Shown here in pieces: positions 24,777-32,398 of a stretch of 43,321 nt of DNA. The translations under genes were made by a program, and so were the position numbers. The notes beneath the pieces are model-generated. The model was not told the DNA's origin and ran no database searches. It saw only the letters and a list, made by a program, of their open reading frames with translations. How positions within the stretch are numbered: the first letter of the stretch is position 1; each line of letters starts with the position of its first letter. Origin of the DNA: Planctomycetaceae bacterium (GTDB taxonomy: Bacteria > Planctomycetota > Planctomycetia > Planctomycetales > Planctomycetaceae); assembly GCA_021732415.1 (NCBI GenBank), contig JAKFVC010000117.1, positions 1 to 43,321 of the forward strand, written 5' to 3'.

Positions 24777-25886
24777 CTAGTAGACTCCTACAGTCGTCGT
24801 CTTTGCAAACACGTGGAACGGTCGCGTCCCACTGATGCCGTCCCACGGGTACTTCTCGTGAGGTAGTTCGCGCTCGCCTTCATCACGTTCCATGAAGCCT
24901 GGTACGAACAGTTCCTTGGTCAATGTCGTCAGCTTAACGCGACCTGTTTCGCCGTAGCCGACCAGTTTGTTGTAATCGTCGAACGTCACCACTTCGATCA
25001 CGGCCCGCGGTTGGGGGGCAAAGTACGTAATCTTGTAATTGTCCGCCGGATCGAACGGCTTGCCGCAGGCCAAGCCCATCAGCGTGTTGCCGTAGGTCGG
25101 GGTGATGTAAACATCGGGCCCCAGCAGTTCCTCGCAGCAGAAGCGGTACCACTGCGGGGTGAACTCGGTGCCGCCGGCGAAAATGCCGGTGATGCCGACT
25201 TCAGCGATGCTCGTCCCGTTGTCCATCAGCTTGAGGGCCAACGCTTCCAGCAGCTTGGGGGTGGCAAACGCACACTTGATGTCGTGGCCAGCGGTGAGGA
25301 TCGTCACAGCCTGATCGATCACGTGATCCGCGTACGCCTTCGCTCCGGCGACGTCGCCTTTCTTGAGGAGCTTCACGACCCAGCGGGGGTCCAGATCGAC
25401 GCAGAAACAGATACCGCCGCGGTATTGGGCCAGATGCTCGACAGCCAGACGCAGGCGACGGGGACCGGACGGCCCCAGCATCAACCAGTTGGAACCGCGG
25501 GGAAACGCTTCATCGGGTAGCGTGTCGCTGAAGTTTTCGTAATCAATCCAATGGTCTTCAACCACCAGGCGGCTCTTCGGAATACCCGTTGTACCGCCGG
25601 TTTCGAACACGTAGGCCGGTTTGCCTTTCAACCCCTTCGGCAGCCAGCGGGTCACCGGGCCGCCGCGGAGCCATTCGTCTTCGAATTCCGGGAATTTCTT
25701 CAGATCTTGAAAATTTTTGACCTCGGTCAGCGGGTCGAACTTCAATTCCTTCTTCTTTTCCAGCCAGAAGGGACAACCGGTGGATTCACTGAAATGCCAC
25801 TGAATGGTCTCGTAGACGTGAGCGTCGAGTTGATCTTGGGCTTGCTTCACTTTGGAGGCGAGATCGCCAGTAAACTTCGTAAGCAC
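24777..25886 (-). CDS. LuxE/PaaK-like acyl-adenylating enzyme
   Basis: A 369-residue adenylate-forming enzyme that would activate a carboxylic acid as acyl-AMP. A GTG start at 25884-25886 with GGAG ten bases upstream is chosen; the longest frame runs to 26048 through a family B repeat (translated as RTGRETRPT) and is not credible. The ATP-binding P-loop is TGGTTGIPK at 96-104. PTYGNTLMGL and GYGETGRVKLTTLTKELF correspond to the later adenylation motifs. The protein stops where phenylacetate-CoA ligase would begin its mobile C-terminal domain, and so has the size of LuxE acyl-protein synthetase (about 370-380). The C-terminal acyl-accepting Cys of Vibrio LuxE has no counterpart: there is no Cys in the last 80 residues. 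Transfer to the LuxC-like partner downstream is inference. Confidence 0.78.
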   Translation of the reverse strand: MLTKFTGDLASKVKQAQDQLDAHVYETIQWHFSESTGCPFWLEKKKELKFDPLTEVKNFQDLKKFPEFEDEWLRGGPVTRWLPKGLKGKPAYVFETGGTTGIPKSRLVVEDHWIDYENFSDTLPDEAFPRGSNWLMLGPSGPRRLRLAVEHLAQYRGGICFCVDLDPRWVVKLLKKGDVAGAKAYADHVIDQAVTILTAGHDIKCAFATPKLLEALALKLMDNGTSIAEVGITGIFAGGTEFTPQWYRFCCEELLGPDVYITPTYGNTLMGLACGKPFDPADNYKITYFAPQPRAVIEVVTFDDYNKLVGYGETGRVKLTTLTKELFVPGFMERDEGERELPHEKYPWDGISGTRPFHVFAKTTTVGVY

Positions 25887-25997
25887 GGGGGCAGGTCTCC
25901 AGCAGGCGAGAAAAAATCGGCAGGCCGCCTCGCGGACTACAACCGGTTGGCAGCATTTCATCATAGACAATTGAGGTTGGATTTCAACGCAGTGAAC

Positions 25998-26297
25998 CGT
26001 GGGACGGGTCTCCCGGCCCGTCCGTGTCTTTGTAGAATCACTACCCAAATCCCAAGCTTCCCTCGCAAATCCAGCTTACCGCGACTTGAGACACTTGAGA
26101 TTTCAAGCGTGCAACTTGCGGTCCGTATGGGCCCGGCAACAACGTAGCCTGACTCTCCAGAGTCGGGCGAATCTGGACTGCGGGCTGTCATCCGCGCCGG
26201 GGTCGGGGCCACGATTTTTGGAAATTGGCCGAGTGAAGTCGGCAGCGAGGCGATGAAGTGAACTCGGCCAATTTCGAAAAATCGTAGACCCGACCCC
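25998..26297. repeat. Cluster of repeat arms and one 36-nt inverted repeat
   Basis: The gap 25887-26403 has no gene. It holds a lone family B arm (25998-26027, GTGGGACGGGTCTCCCGGCC), a small AGCCTGACTCTCCAGAGTCG palindrome at about 26146-26166, and an inverted repeat with arms 26199-26234 and 26262-26297 (36 nt, three mismatches; CGATTTTTGGAAATTGGCCG core). Confidence 0.82.
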
Positions 26298-26403
26298 TCG
26301 ATCGACGTGGTTGTGTTAACGCGTTGCCTTGGCATAGAATCATCAACCTTCGTTGATTGGTTCACCGCATCTTGAGTCGACACGCTTTGCAGGGGAGAAA
26401 CTC

Positions 26404-28728
26404 ATGAGATTTGGCTGCTGTCTTGCCGCATTGGCGTGTCTGTCGATTCTGGCTCCTGCCGTGCGTGGCGCAGGTCCGTTGCCCAACACTCAACCCCTGA
26501 CCGTTGCAGAACCCCTCGATCAATTCATGATCAATGGGATCAACAAGTTTGCCCTTCGCGAGATCGAAGAATCGGTCGCCAAACGCGAGCAATATTGGAA
26601 GCGAGATTATTCCAGTACCGAAGCCTACGAAAAGAGTGTCGCCCCCAATCGCGCACGATTTCTGGAATGCATCGGTGCCGTTGATGCCCGCATTCCTGCC
26701 GAGGGACTGGAACTCATCACCACGACGTCTCAGGCATCCCTCGTGGGCCGCGCCGAAAAATTCACCATTCACGGAGTCCGCTGGAAGGTCCTTAATGGCA
26801 TCACCGCTGAGGGCCTGCTGTTGCAACCGAATGGCGCTGTGATCGGCCGCATGGTCGCCCTGCCTGATGCCGACACTACTCCTGAAGCCTTCAGTGGTTT
26901 GACCACCGCAGTGCAACCTCAGGCCCAATTGGCCCGACGGTTGGCCGAGCATGGTTATCAAGTCCTCGTTCCCATGTTGATCAGCCGCGAAGATACCTAC
27001 TCGGGCAGTCCGTATGTCCGCTACACCAATCAACCGCACCGCGAATTCCTGTATCGCCAGGCGTTTGAAATGGGCCGGCACATCATCGGTTATGAAGTGC
27101 AAAAAGTCCTCGCGGCCGTTGATCAATTCGAGTTTCTCAACAAGCAAGACGGCAAGCCGCTCCCGATCGGTGTCGCCGGTGTGGGTGAAGGGGGATTGCT
27201 GGCCTTGTACAGCGCAGCGGCCGATACGCGCATCAAATCGGCATACGTCTGCGGCTATTTTCAGGCCCGCGAAGGGGTGTGGGAAGAACCGATCTATCGC
27301 AACGTGTGGAACCTGCTCCGCGAGTTTGGTGATGCCGGGATCGCGAGCCTGATTGCTCCCCGTGCGTTGATCATCGAAGCCACCAGCGTCCCGGAAATCG
27401 CCGGACCTCCGGCTCCTCACGATGGCCGCGGTCCCGGTGCCGCACCCGGCAAGATCACAACCAATGTGCTGGCCTCGGTCCGCAAGGAATATGACCGAGC
27501 CCTGCCCCACTTCGAGAAGCTAAAAGTCCCGACGCAAATCGTCCTCGTCTCCAGTGGCGAAGGTGATGGCCAGCCCGGCAGCGCCAAAGCGTTCGCCGCC
27601 GCCCTGCAGACTCTGGCCGGTCCGAAGGAAGTGGCCGCCGACAGTGCGGCCCCGACTCTGGTGAAAGCCGCCTGGGGGACGGAAACACGGCAAAAGCGAC
27701 AGTTCGACGAGATGAATGAATTCACCCAAGTGCTTCTGCGACGTTCTGCTCGTGTGCGAGATACGCTGTGGTCGAAGGTCGACCGCAAGAACCAGGAAAC
27801 GTGGGCCAAGACGGCCCCCGCCATGCGCGAACATGTCTGGCAAGAGTTGTTCGGTAAACTGCCCGATTCCACGATGCCGCTCAATCCCCGTTCACGCCAG
27901 GTGCTCGACGAACCCGGCTATGTGGGCTACGAAGTGATGCTGGACGTTTATCCCGACGTCGTCGCCTCCGGAATTCTGCTGCTGCCAAAGGATCTCAAGC
28001 CGGGAGAAAAACGTCCGGTCGTCGTCTGTCAGCACGGCCTGGAAGGGGTACCCATCGACACGATCAGTCGGACCGTCGAGGGCTTCAACTACTACAGTGC
28101 GTTCGCCCACGAACTGGCCAATCGCGGCTTCATCACTTATGCACCGCAGAACCCCTATCGCGGCCGCGACAATTTCCGCACCATTCAACGCAAGTCGAAT
28201 CCGATGAAGCGGTCGCTCTTCAGCTACATCATTCCGCAGCATGCCCGCACGCTGGAATGGTTGTCGGGTTTGCCGAACGTCGATCCCGAACGCATTGCGT
28301 TCTACGGTCTCTCGTACGGCGGCAAGACGGCCGTGCGTGTGCCGACCATGCTCGATAAATACTGCCTCTCGATCTGTTCGGCCGACTATAATGAATGGGT
28401 CGTGAAGAACACGACAACGGAAGCCCCCTACAGCTACGTCTTCACCAACGAATACGAAATCTTCGAATGGAACATGGGGCACGTGGCCAACTACGCCGAG
28501 CTCTCCAACTTGATGACCCCGCGCCCTTTCATGGTCGAACGCGGTCACTTTGACGGCGTCGCCCCTGACGAGTGGGTCGCCTGGGAATACTCCAAAGTCC
28601 GCCGCCACTACGATCTATTGGGCCTCGGCGACAAGACCGAAATGGAAACCTTCACCGGCCCCCACAAGATCAATGGCGTCGGGACCTACGACTTCCTGCA
28701 CAAGCATTTGAAGTGGCCGAAACGCTAA
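26404..28728 (+). CDS. Exported tandem alpha/beta-hydrolase (acetyl xylan esterase/dienelactone hydrolase-like)
   Basis: A 774-residue protein with ATG 26404, a GGGGAG ribosome site just before it and a leader (MRFGCCLAALACLSILAPA, cleavage about residue 22). It holds two alpha/beta-hydrolase copies. The C-terminal copy (about 490-774) is complete: RPVVVCQHGLEGVP oxyanion strand, nucleophile Ser637 in FYGLSYGGKT, an acid near Asp717 or Asp722 and His754 (TGPHKI). The N-terminal copy (about 105-405) keeps the strand order, but its nucleophile elbow reads GVAGVGEGGLL, with Gly261 where Ser should be, so it is probably inactive. Related planctomycete proteins are often annotated as acetyl xylan esterases acting on plant or algal polysaccharide esters; the substrate here is inferred only. 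It converges on the TPR gene across a perfect hairpin. Confidence 0.87.
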   Translation: MRFGCCLAALACLSILAPAVRGAGPLPNTQPLTVAEPLDQFMINGINKFALREIEESVAKREQYWKRDYSSTEAYEKSVAPNRARFLECIGAVDARIPAEGLELITTTSQASLVGRAEKFTIHGVRWKVLNGITAEGLLLQPNGAVIGRMVALPDADTTPEAFSGLTTAVQPQAQLARRLAEHGYQVLVPMLISREDTYSGSPYVRYTNQPHREFLYRQAFEMGRHIIGYEVQKVLAAVDQFEFLNKQDGKPLPIGVAGVGEGGLLALYSAAADTRIKSAYVCGYFQAREGVWEEPIYRNVWNLLREFGDAGIASLIAPRALIIEATSVPEIAGPPAPHDGRGPGAAPGKITTNVLASVRKEYDRALPHFEKLKVPTQIVLVSSGEGDGQPGSAKAFAAALQTLAGPKEVAADSAAPTLVKAAWGTETRQKRQFDEMNEFTQVLLRRSARVRDTLWSKVDRKNQETWAKTAPAMREHVWQELFGKLPDSTMPLNPRSRQVLDEPGYVGYEVMLDVYPDVVASGILLLPKDLKPGEKRPVVVCQHGLEGVPIDTISRTVEGFNYYSAFAHELANRGFITYAPQNPYRGRDNFRTIQRKSNPMKRSLFSYIIPQHARTLEWLSGLPNVDPERIAFYGLSYGGKTAVRVPTMLDKYCLSICSADYNEWVVKNTTTEAPYSYVFTNEYEIFEWNMGHVANYAELSNLMTPRPFMVERGHFDGVAPDEWVAWEYSKVRRHYDLLGLGDKTEMETFTGPHKINGVGTYDFLHKHLKWPKR

Positions 28729-28745
28729 AGGAGCCCAGGGTTGGG

Positions 28746-28840
28746 CCCCGTGGCAGACGCTGCCAGCGTCTGTCTCATCCTCATTCACAATGGAGCGTCA
28801 CACCAGATTGTCACAGACGCTGGCAGCGTCTGCCACGGGG
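28746..28840. repeat. Perfect 28-nt inverted repeat between convergent genes
   Basis: Arms 28746-28773 and 28813-28840 are perfect reverse complements (GTGGCAGACGCTGCCAGCG core), and each arm contains the palindrome CAGACGCTGCCAGCGTCTG. It occupies most of the 133-base space between two stop codons and may act as a bidirectional terminator, though no T-tract is seen. Confidence 0.92.
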
Positions 28841-28861
28841 GCTCACCTTTGCCGACGTTGT

Positions 28862-30919
28862 CTACGCTACCGGTTGCGAGTAGTCGCGATAAGATTTTTC
28901 TTCCACCAACCGCGAGCCCAGCAGTTGATTGATCTGCCGCTTCAACGCCGCGCGCTTATCGTTCTGGTGGTAAACCGATCGCGCCAGTGCGACAAATTTT
29001 GTGCTGAAATCCTGTTCGCGTTCGCAATCACGAATGTCGTCTTCGATCACCCAGAGGGCTTCATTCACCGATTTCAACTGAGCAATCAAATCGGCCAATC
29101 GCGTTGCGGCCTGACCGGTGGCTGCCTCGCGGACGGGCGCGAAGGCTGTAGTCAGAGTCTCCAGTTCTTGCCGCACGTTCGCCAACTTGGCACGATCTTC
29201 TATCCGAGCTGACTTGATCTCCAGGATCGTGATCTTGTCGACGAGTTCGCCGATTGACGTCTCCACGAAGACGGAACTCGTTCCGGCCGCCGCATTGGGA
29301 ATTGCACGTTCGGCCCGAGATGCCGACAGAAGCTGCGTTCCCTCTGTCTGACGTGCCGCCAGTTCGTGTTTGAGTTCCTCGGCGATGCGTTCGAAGAGTC
29401 CATCCCAATCACCGATTCGCTCCTGACGGAACAGCCGCAGGTTGGGATACCAGGCGGTCGTTTTGAAATCTCCAAACCACCGCCAGTCAGGAATAAATGG
29501 AACCGCCACCCACACCGGAACGCCCAAGCCGCCAGCCAGATGTCCGATCGAGGTATCCGCCGTGATCACCAGATCGAGGTTCCGCATCACGGCCGCTGTG
29601 TCCATAAAGGGCCCGGTCTCGGTATCCAGCCGGCCTTTGAAATCATCAATCTGCAATTGCCCCTGCATCTCGGCGATTTGTTCAATCCCCTGGCCACATT
29701 GCAGGCTATAGAGCTGAATGCCGTCGACCTTGCCCAGCGGGGCAAAGTGTTTCAAGGCAATGGAACGCCCGATTCCTCCTTTATTGGACATGCTCCCCTG
29801 CCAGACGATGCCGATCTTGAAGGCGGCAGTCCGACTCAGCTTCGCCTTCCACGTCGCAACCAGTTCCGGATCCGCAAACAGATACGGGACCTCCGCAGGA
29901 ATCGTATCCAGCGTGGTCCCCAGGATTCCCGGCAGACTGAGGAGCGGCGAATAGACGTCGAACGGTGGCAGATCGCCACCCGGCACGGGGACAAATTCGT
30001 CGATGCCAGCACAGCGACTCAAGATCGGCAGTAACGTCTTATTACAAGCCACGACCACACGACCACCACGCGCCTTCACCAGCGGCGCATACCGCATGAA
30101 CTGCAGCTTGTCTCCGAAGCCTTGCTCACCATAGAGCACGATCGTCCGCCCATTCAGCGGCGAACCGTCCCAGCGCGGCTTATGAAACTCCGGCAATTCC
30201 GGCCGGCCGCAGACAAACCGCCATTCATATTCGGCCCAGCCCTCTTTCAGATTTCCCGTCAGCAGCAAGGCGGTCGCCAGGCTCAAATGGGCCTCGGCAT
30301 AGTCTGGCTTCAGACGTATCGCCTGCCGGTACGAAGCAATCGAATCTTCGATCCGCCCGAGGTCGTTGAGCACATTCGCCAGATTGTTATGAGCGTCCGC
30401 AAAGTTGGGATTCAACTGCAATGCACGGCGATAACTGTCGACAGCAGCATCGAGATTTCTCTGCTCGCGGTAGATCACTCCCAAGTGATTATGGGCGATC
30501 GGATTGTCTGGCTGCAGACGGAGTGCCTGTTGAAAACTGGCGAGGGCCAATTCCAGTTGCCCTTGATCCTTGAACGCAATCCCCAGGTTCAGACGGGCTT
30601 CTACAAAATCGGGCTTGAGCTGCAGCGCCTGCTGGTACGCGTTGACGGCATCCGCAATCTGACCCAACGACGTATAGACATTTCCCAAATTGCCGTAGAA
30701 GACAGCCGCCTTGGGATTCAACTTGATCGCGCGGTTGATGCAGTCCGCCGCCACCGCATGCCGGCCCGCCTGCGATGAGGCCACCCCGAGCAAGTGCCAG
30801 GCGTCAATATGGTTGGGGTCGGTCTGGAGGATCTGCCGGTATAATTGCTCGGCCTGATCCAAGCGACCAGCTTGATGATGTTGAACGGCCGACGCCAGAA
30901 TTTGAGAGGTGGTTGCCAT
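28862..30919 (-). CDS. TPR - GT-B glycosyltransferase-like - DUF6165 fusion protein
   Basis: A 685-residue cytoplasmic-looking protein. The ATG at 30917-30919 starts the first TPR helix; a GTG ten codons earlier is possible but lies inside the promoter. Residues about 6-240 are seven TPR repeats (for example NPNFADAHNNLANVLNDLG). Residues about 255-520 form the C-terminal GT-B-like domain found in TPR-type planctomycete and proteobacterial proteins: YGEQGFGDKLQFMRYAPLVK, KIGIVWQGS, ITADTSIGHLAGGLGVPVWV with His460, and PDWRWFGD. Residues about 549-685 match DUF6165 (ETSIGELVDKITILEIKSAR, then coiled helices). DUF6165 is usually a separate small protein near glycosyltransferases, so the fusion suggests it helps a sugar transfer step. 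Donor and acceptor are unknown. Confidence 0.88.
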   Translation of the reverse strand: MATTSQILASAVQHHQAGRLDQAEQLYRQILQTDPNHIDAWHLLGVASSQAGRHAVAADCINRAIKLNPKAAVFYGNLGNVYTSLGQIADAVNAYQQALQLKPDFVEARLNLGIAFKDQGQLELALASFQQALRLQPDNPIAHNHLGVIYREQRNLDAAVDSYRRALQLNPNFADAHNNLANVLNDLGRIEDSIASYRQAIRLKPDYAEAHLSLATALLLTGNLKEGWAEYEWRFVCGRPELPEFHKPRWDGSPLNGRTIVLYGEQGFGDKLQFMRYAPLVKARGGRVVVACNKTLLPILSRCAGIDEFVPVPGGDLPPFDVYSPLLSLPGILGTTLDTIPAEVPYLFADPELVATWKAKLSRTAAFKIGIVWQGSMSNKGGIGRSIALKHFAPLGKVDGIQLYSLQCGQGIEQIAEMQGQLQIDDFKGRLDTETGPFMDTAAVMRNLDLVITADTSIGHLAGGLGVPVWVAVPFIPDWRWFGDFKTTAWYPNLRLFRQERIGDWDGLFERIAEELKHELAARQTEGTQLLSASRAERAIPNAAAGTSSVFVETSIGELVDKITILEIKSARIEDRAKLANVRQELETLTTAFAPVREAATGQAATRLADLIAQLKSVNEALWVIEDDIRDCEREQDFSTKFVALARSVYHQNDKRAALKRQINQLLGSRLVEEKSYRDYSQPVA

Positions 30920-30926
30920 GCGGCCG

Positions 30927-30954
30927 ATTATACAACCCCGCTGAAACACGACAA
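30927..30954 (-). promoter_or_regulatory. Near-consensus sigma-70 promoter of the TPR-GT-DUF6165 gene
   Basis: On the minus strand, TTGTCG (30949-30954) and a perfect TATAAT (30927-30932) are separated by 16 bases. Only seven bases (30920-30926) lie between the -10 box and the ATG, so transcription should start at or within one or two bases of the start codon. No Shine-Dalgarno sequence precedes the ATG, which fits a leaderless message. Confidence 0.65.
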
Positions 30955-31146
30955 GCAGAAGTCGCGACGCTGGTCGAGCTTGTATTATCTATGCAGTGAC
31001 TACGGTGTTGTCCAAGCTTGGTCTACGGCTCGAGCGCGATGGGAGGGCGAGGGCCCAACAGGGTGGGCTGGCGAAAACTGAGTCTTGACAGCGAAAAAGG
31101 AGTCAGACATTTTCGCCAGTTTTACGTCGCGAACTAGTGGCCACCT

Positions 31147-31333
31147 AAGCCCCAACGGGGCAAACTAGGCCAGCCGAGGGCATCGCCCTGGGTTACAGGT
31201 CAAATTATTGAATAAGAGCCCTGAAGGGGCGTACTACGCCTATGCGAGTACGCCCCTTCAGGGCTTTGAATCCTCTCTTGCGACTTTACCCAGGGCGATG
31301 CCCTGGGCTGGCCTAGTTCGCCCCTTTGGGGCT
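31147..31333. repeat. Nested palindromic element, family A copy 3
   Basis: Outer arms 31147-31192 and 31289-31333 show the family A plan with a few more changes (GGCAAACTAGGCCAGCCGAG in the left arm). The inner pair is about 31217-31232 (AGCCCTGAAGGGGCGT) and 31249-31266. It fills most of the 538-base gap upstream of the TPR gene and downstream of the PhyH gene; 30955-31146 holds only one weak family I arm near 31040. Confidence 0.88.
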
Positions 31334-31457
31334 GAAAACCACCGATCATTGCGCAACAAAAATCGGAAGAACATCAAACCCTGTCAATGCCCAATTTTCG
31401 TCAGCTAACCCAGAGGGTACCCCCCCTCACATCGCGCTCGCGCCTCCACGCACTACA

Positions 31458-32156
31458 TCACTCACTCCATTCCAACCCCTCCGGCAGTCGCACTGCCGTA
31501 TATTCGAAATGCAATACACGACGCCGGCACGGCTGTGTCGCCGCCGCCGAACTGTGCAACAGGAGTGGTCGCAAAAACAACGCGTCCCCCGCTTGAGCAA
31601 TACAGGTCACCGTGGGCACCGTCGTTCGCCAGCGTTCGACATCGGCATCAGCCAATCGTCCCTGCGCGTGACTGCCGGGGATCACTTTCAGCGCCCCATT
31701 CTCTGCCGGGCAATCATCCAGATGCACGCGTACTGCAAGGATCTGTTCCATGACGTCAGCCGGCGGTTGAACATGCGGCACGCCGTCCTTGTCGGACCAG
31801 GCGTCGTAGCCCGGAACCGATCGACGTTCCCGCACGGCAATCGTGATATCCTGATGCCACGGCACGGCCCAATTAGCCTGCTCGGTCTTGTCGAACAAGA
31901 TCCCCTTGACCGGTTTCGCGGCCGGGCCGAGGATTTCTCTCACGCGGTCCAGGATGATCGGGGCTGACGCTAACTCGCGCGCGGCCGGCATCATCTGCAA
32001 CAGATTTCGCAGGCCATAGGCGCTGCCGCGGCGCGACCGAGCCTGCGGATTCTGCACCGCCAGATCGGCTGCTGTGCGCAACGATTCCAGGTCGGCCGGA
32101 TCGATCAATCCAGGGACCAGCGACCAACCGAATTCGCGGATTTCGTCACAGAGCAT
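31458..32156 (-). CDS. Phytanoyl-CoA dioxygenase (PhyH) family protein
   Basis: A 232-residue Fe(II)/2-oxoglutarate-dependent oxygenase. ATG 32154-32156 gives MLCDEIREFGWSLVPGLI, the usual family N-terminus; a TTG at 32204 would add 16 residues. The iron triad is His101 and Asp103 (VPWHQDIT) and His201 (LLLHSSAAA), with Arg211-213 placed to bind 2-oxoglutarate. The core LKVIPGSHAQGRL block is also typical. The family hydroxylates many small molecules, and the substrate cannot be assigned. No neighbour is functionally linked. The start codon has no strong ribosome binding site in either version. Confidence 0.92.
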   Translation of the reverse strand: MLCDEIREFGWSLVPGLIDPADLESLRTAADLAVQNPQARSRRGSAYGLRNLLQMMPAARELASAPIILDRVREILGPAAKPVKGILFDKTEQANWAVPWHQDITIAVRERRSVPGYDAWSDKDGVPHVQPPADVMEQILAVRVHLDDCPAENGALKVIPGSHAQGRLADADVERWRTTVPTVTCIAQAGDALFLRPLLLHSSAAATQPCRRRVLHFEYTAVRLPEGLEWSE

Positions 32157-32258
32157 GAGCGGTGGAAGAAGAACAATGGGAAATAACGCCGTCAGAAACG
32201 GCAACCATCGAGGAAAATCGCGGAGTCCTGAGCATCATTCAACAATAAAAAGGACAAG

Positions 32259-32324
32259 ATCTCACGCAAAGGCGCCAAGAATTCATCTATTTGTTCTTTG
32301 CGTCTTGGCGCCTTTGCGTGAGAT
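32259..32324. repeat. Inverted repeat, CTCACGCAAAGGCGC family copy 2
   Basis: Arms 32259-32280 and 32303-32324 (22 nt, ATCTCACGCAAAGGCGCCAA core) are perfect reverse complements. It is followed by AATTCTTCTT as in the copy at 12059-12124, and lies between the PhyH gene and the stop of the Mo-subunit gene. Confidence 0.92.
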
Positions 32325-32398
32325 AATTCTTCTTAAGAGCGCGGACGCGCCTCGAATCATAGGTCAATCCGTTCCTTGAGTCGGGCTACGGCAATACT

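Noticed and set aside
23000-25886. Bioluminescence operon
   Set aside because: No luciferase subunits or acyltransferase are present; only the reductase-like half is.
25887-26048. N-terminal extension of the LuxE-like gene
   Set aside because: It translates a family B repeat (RTGRETRPT) found in other non-coding gaps, and a GTG with a good ribosome site gives the expected length.
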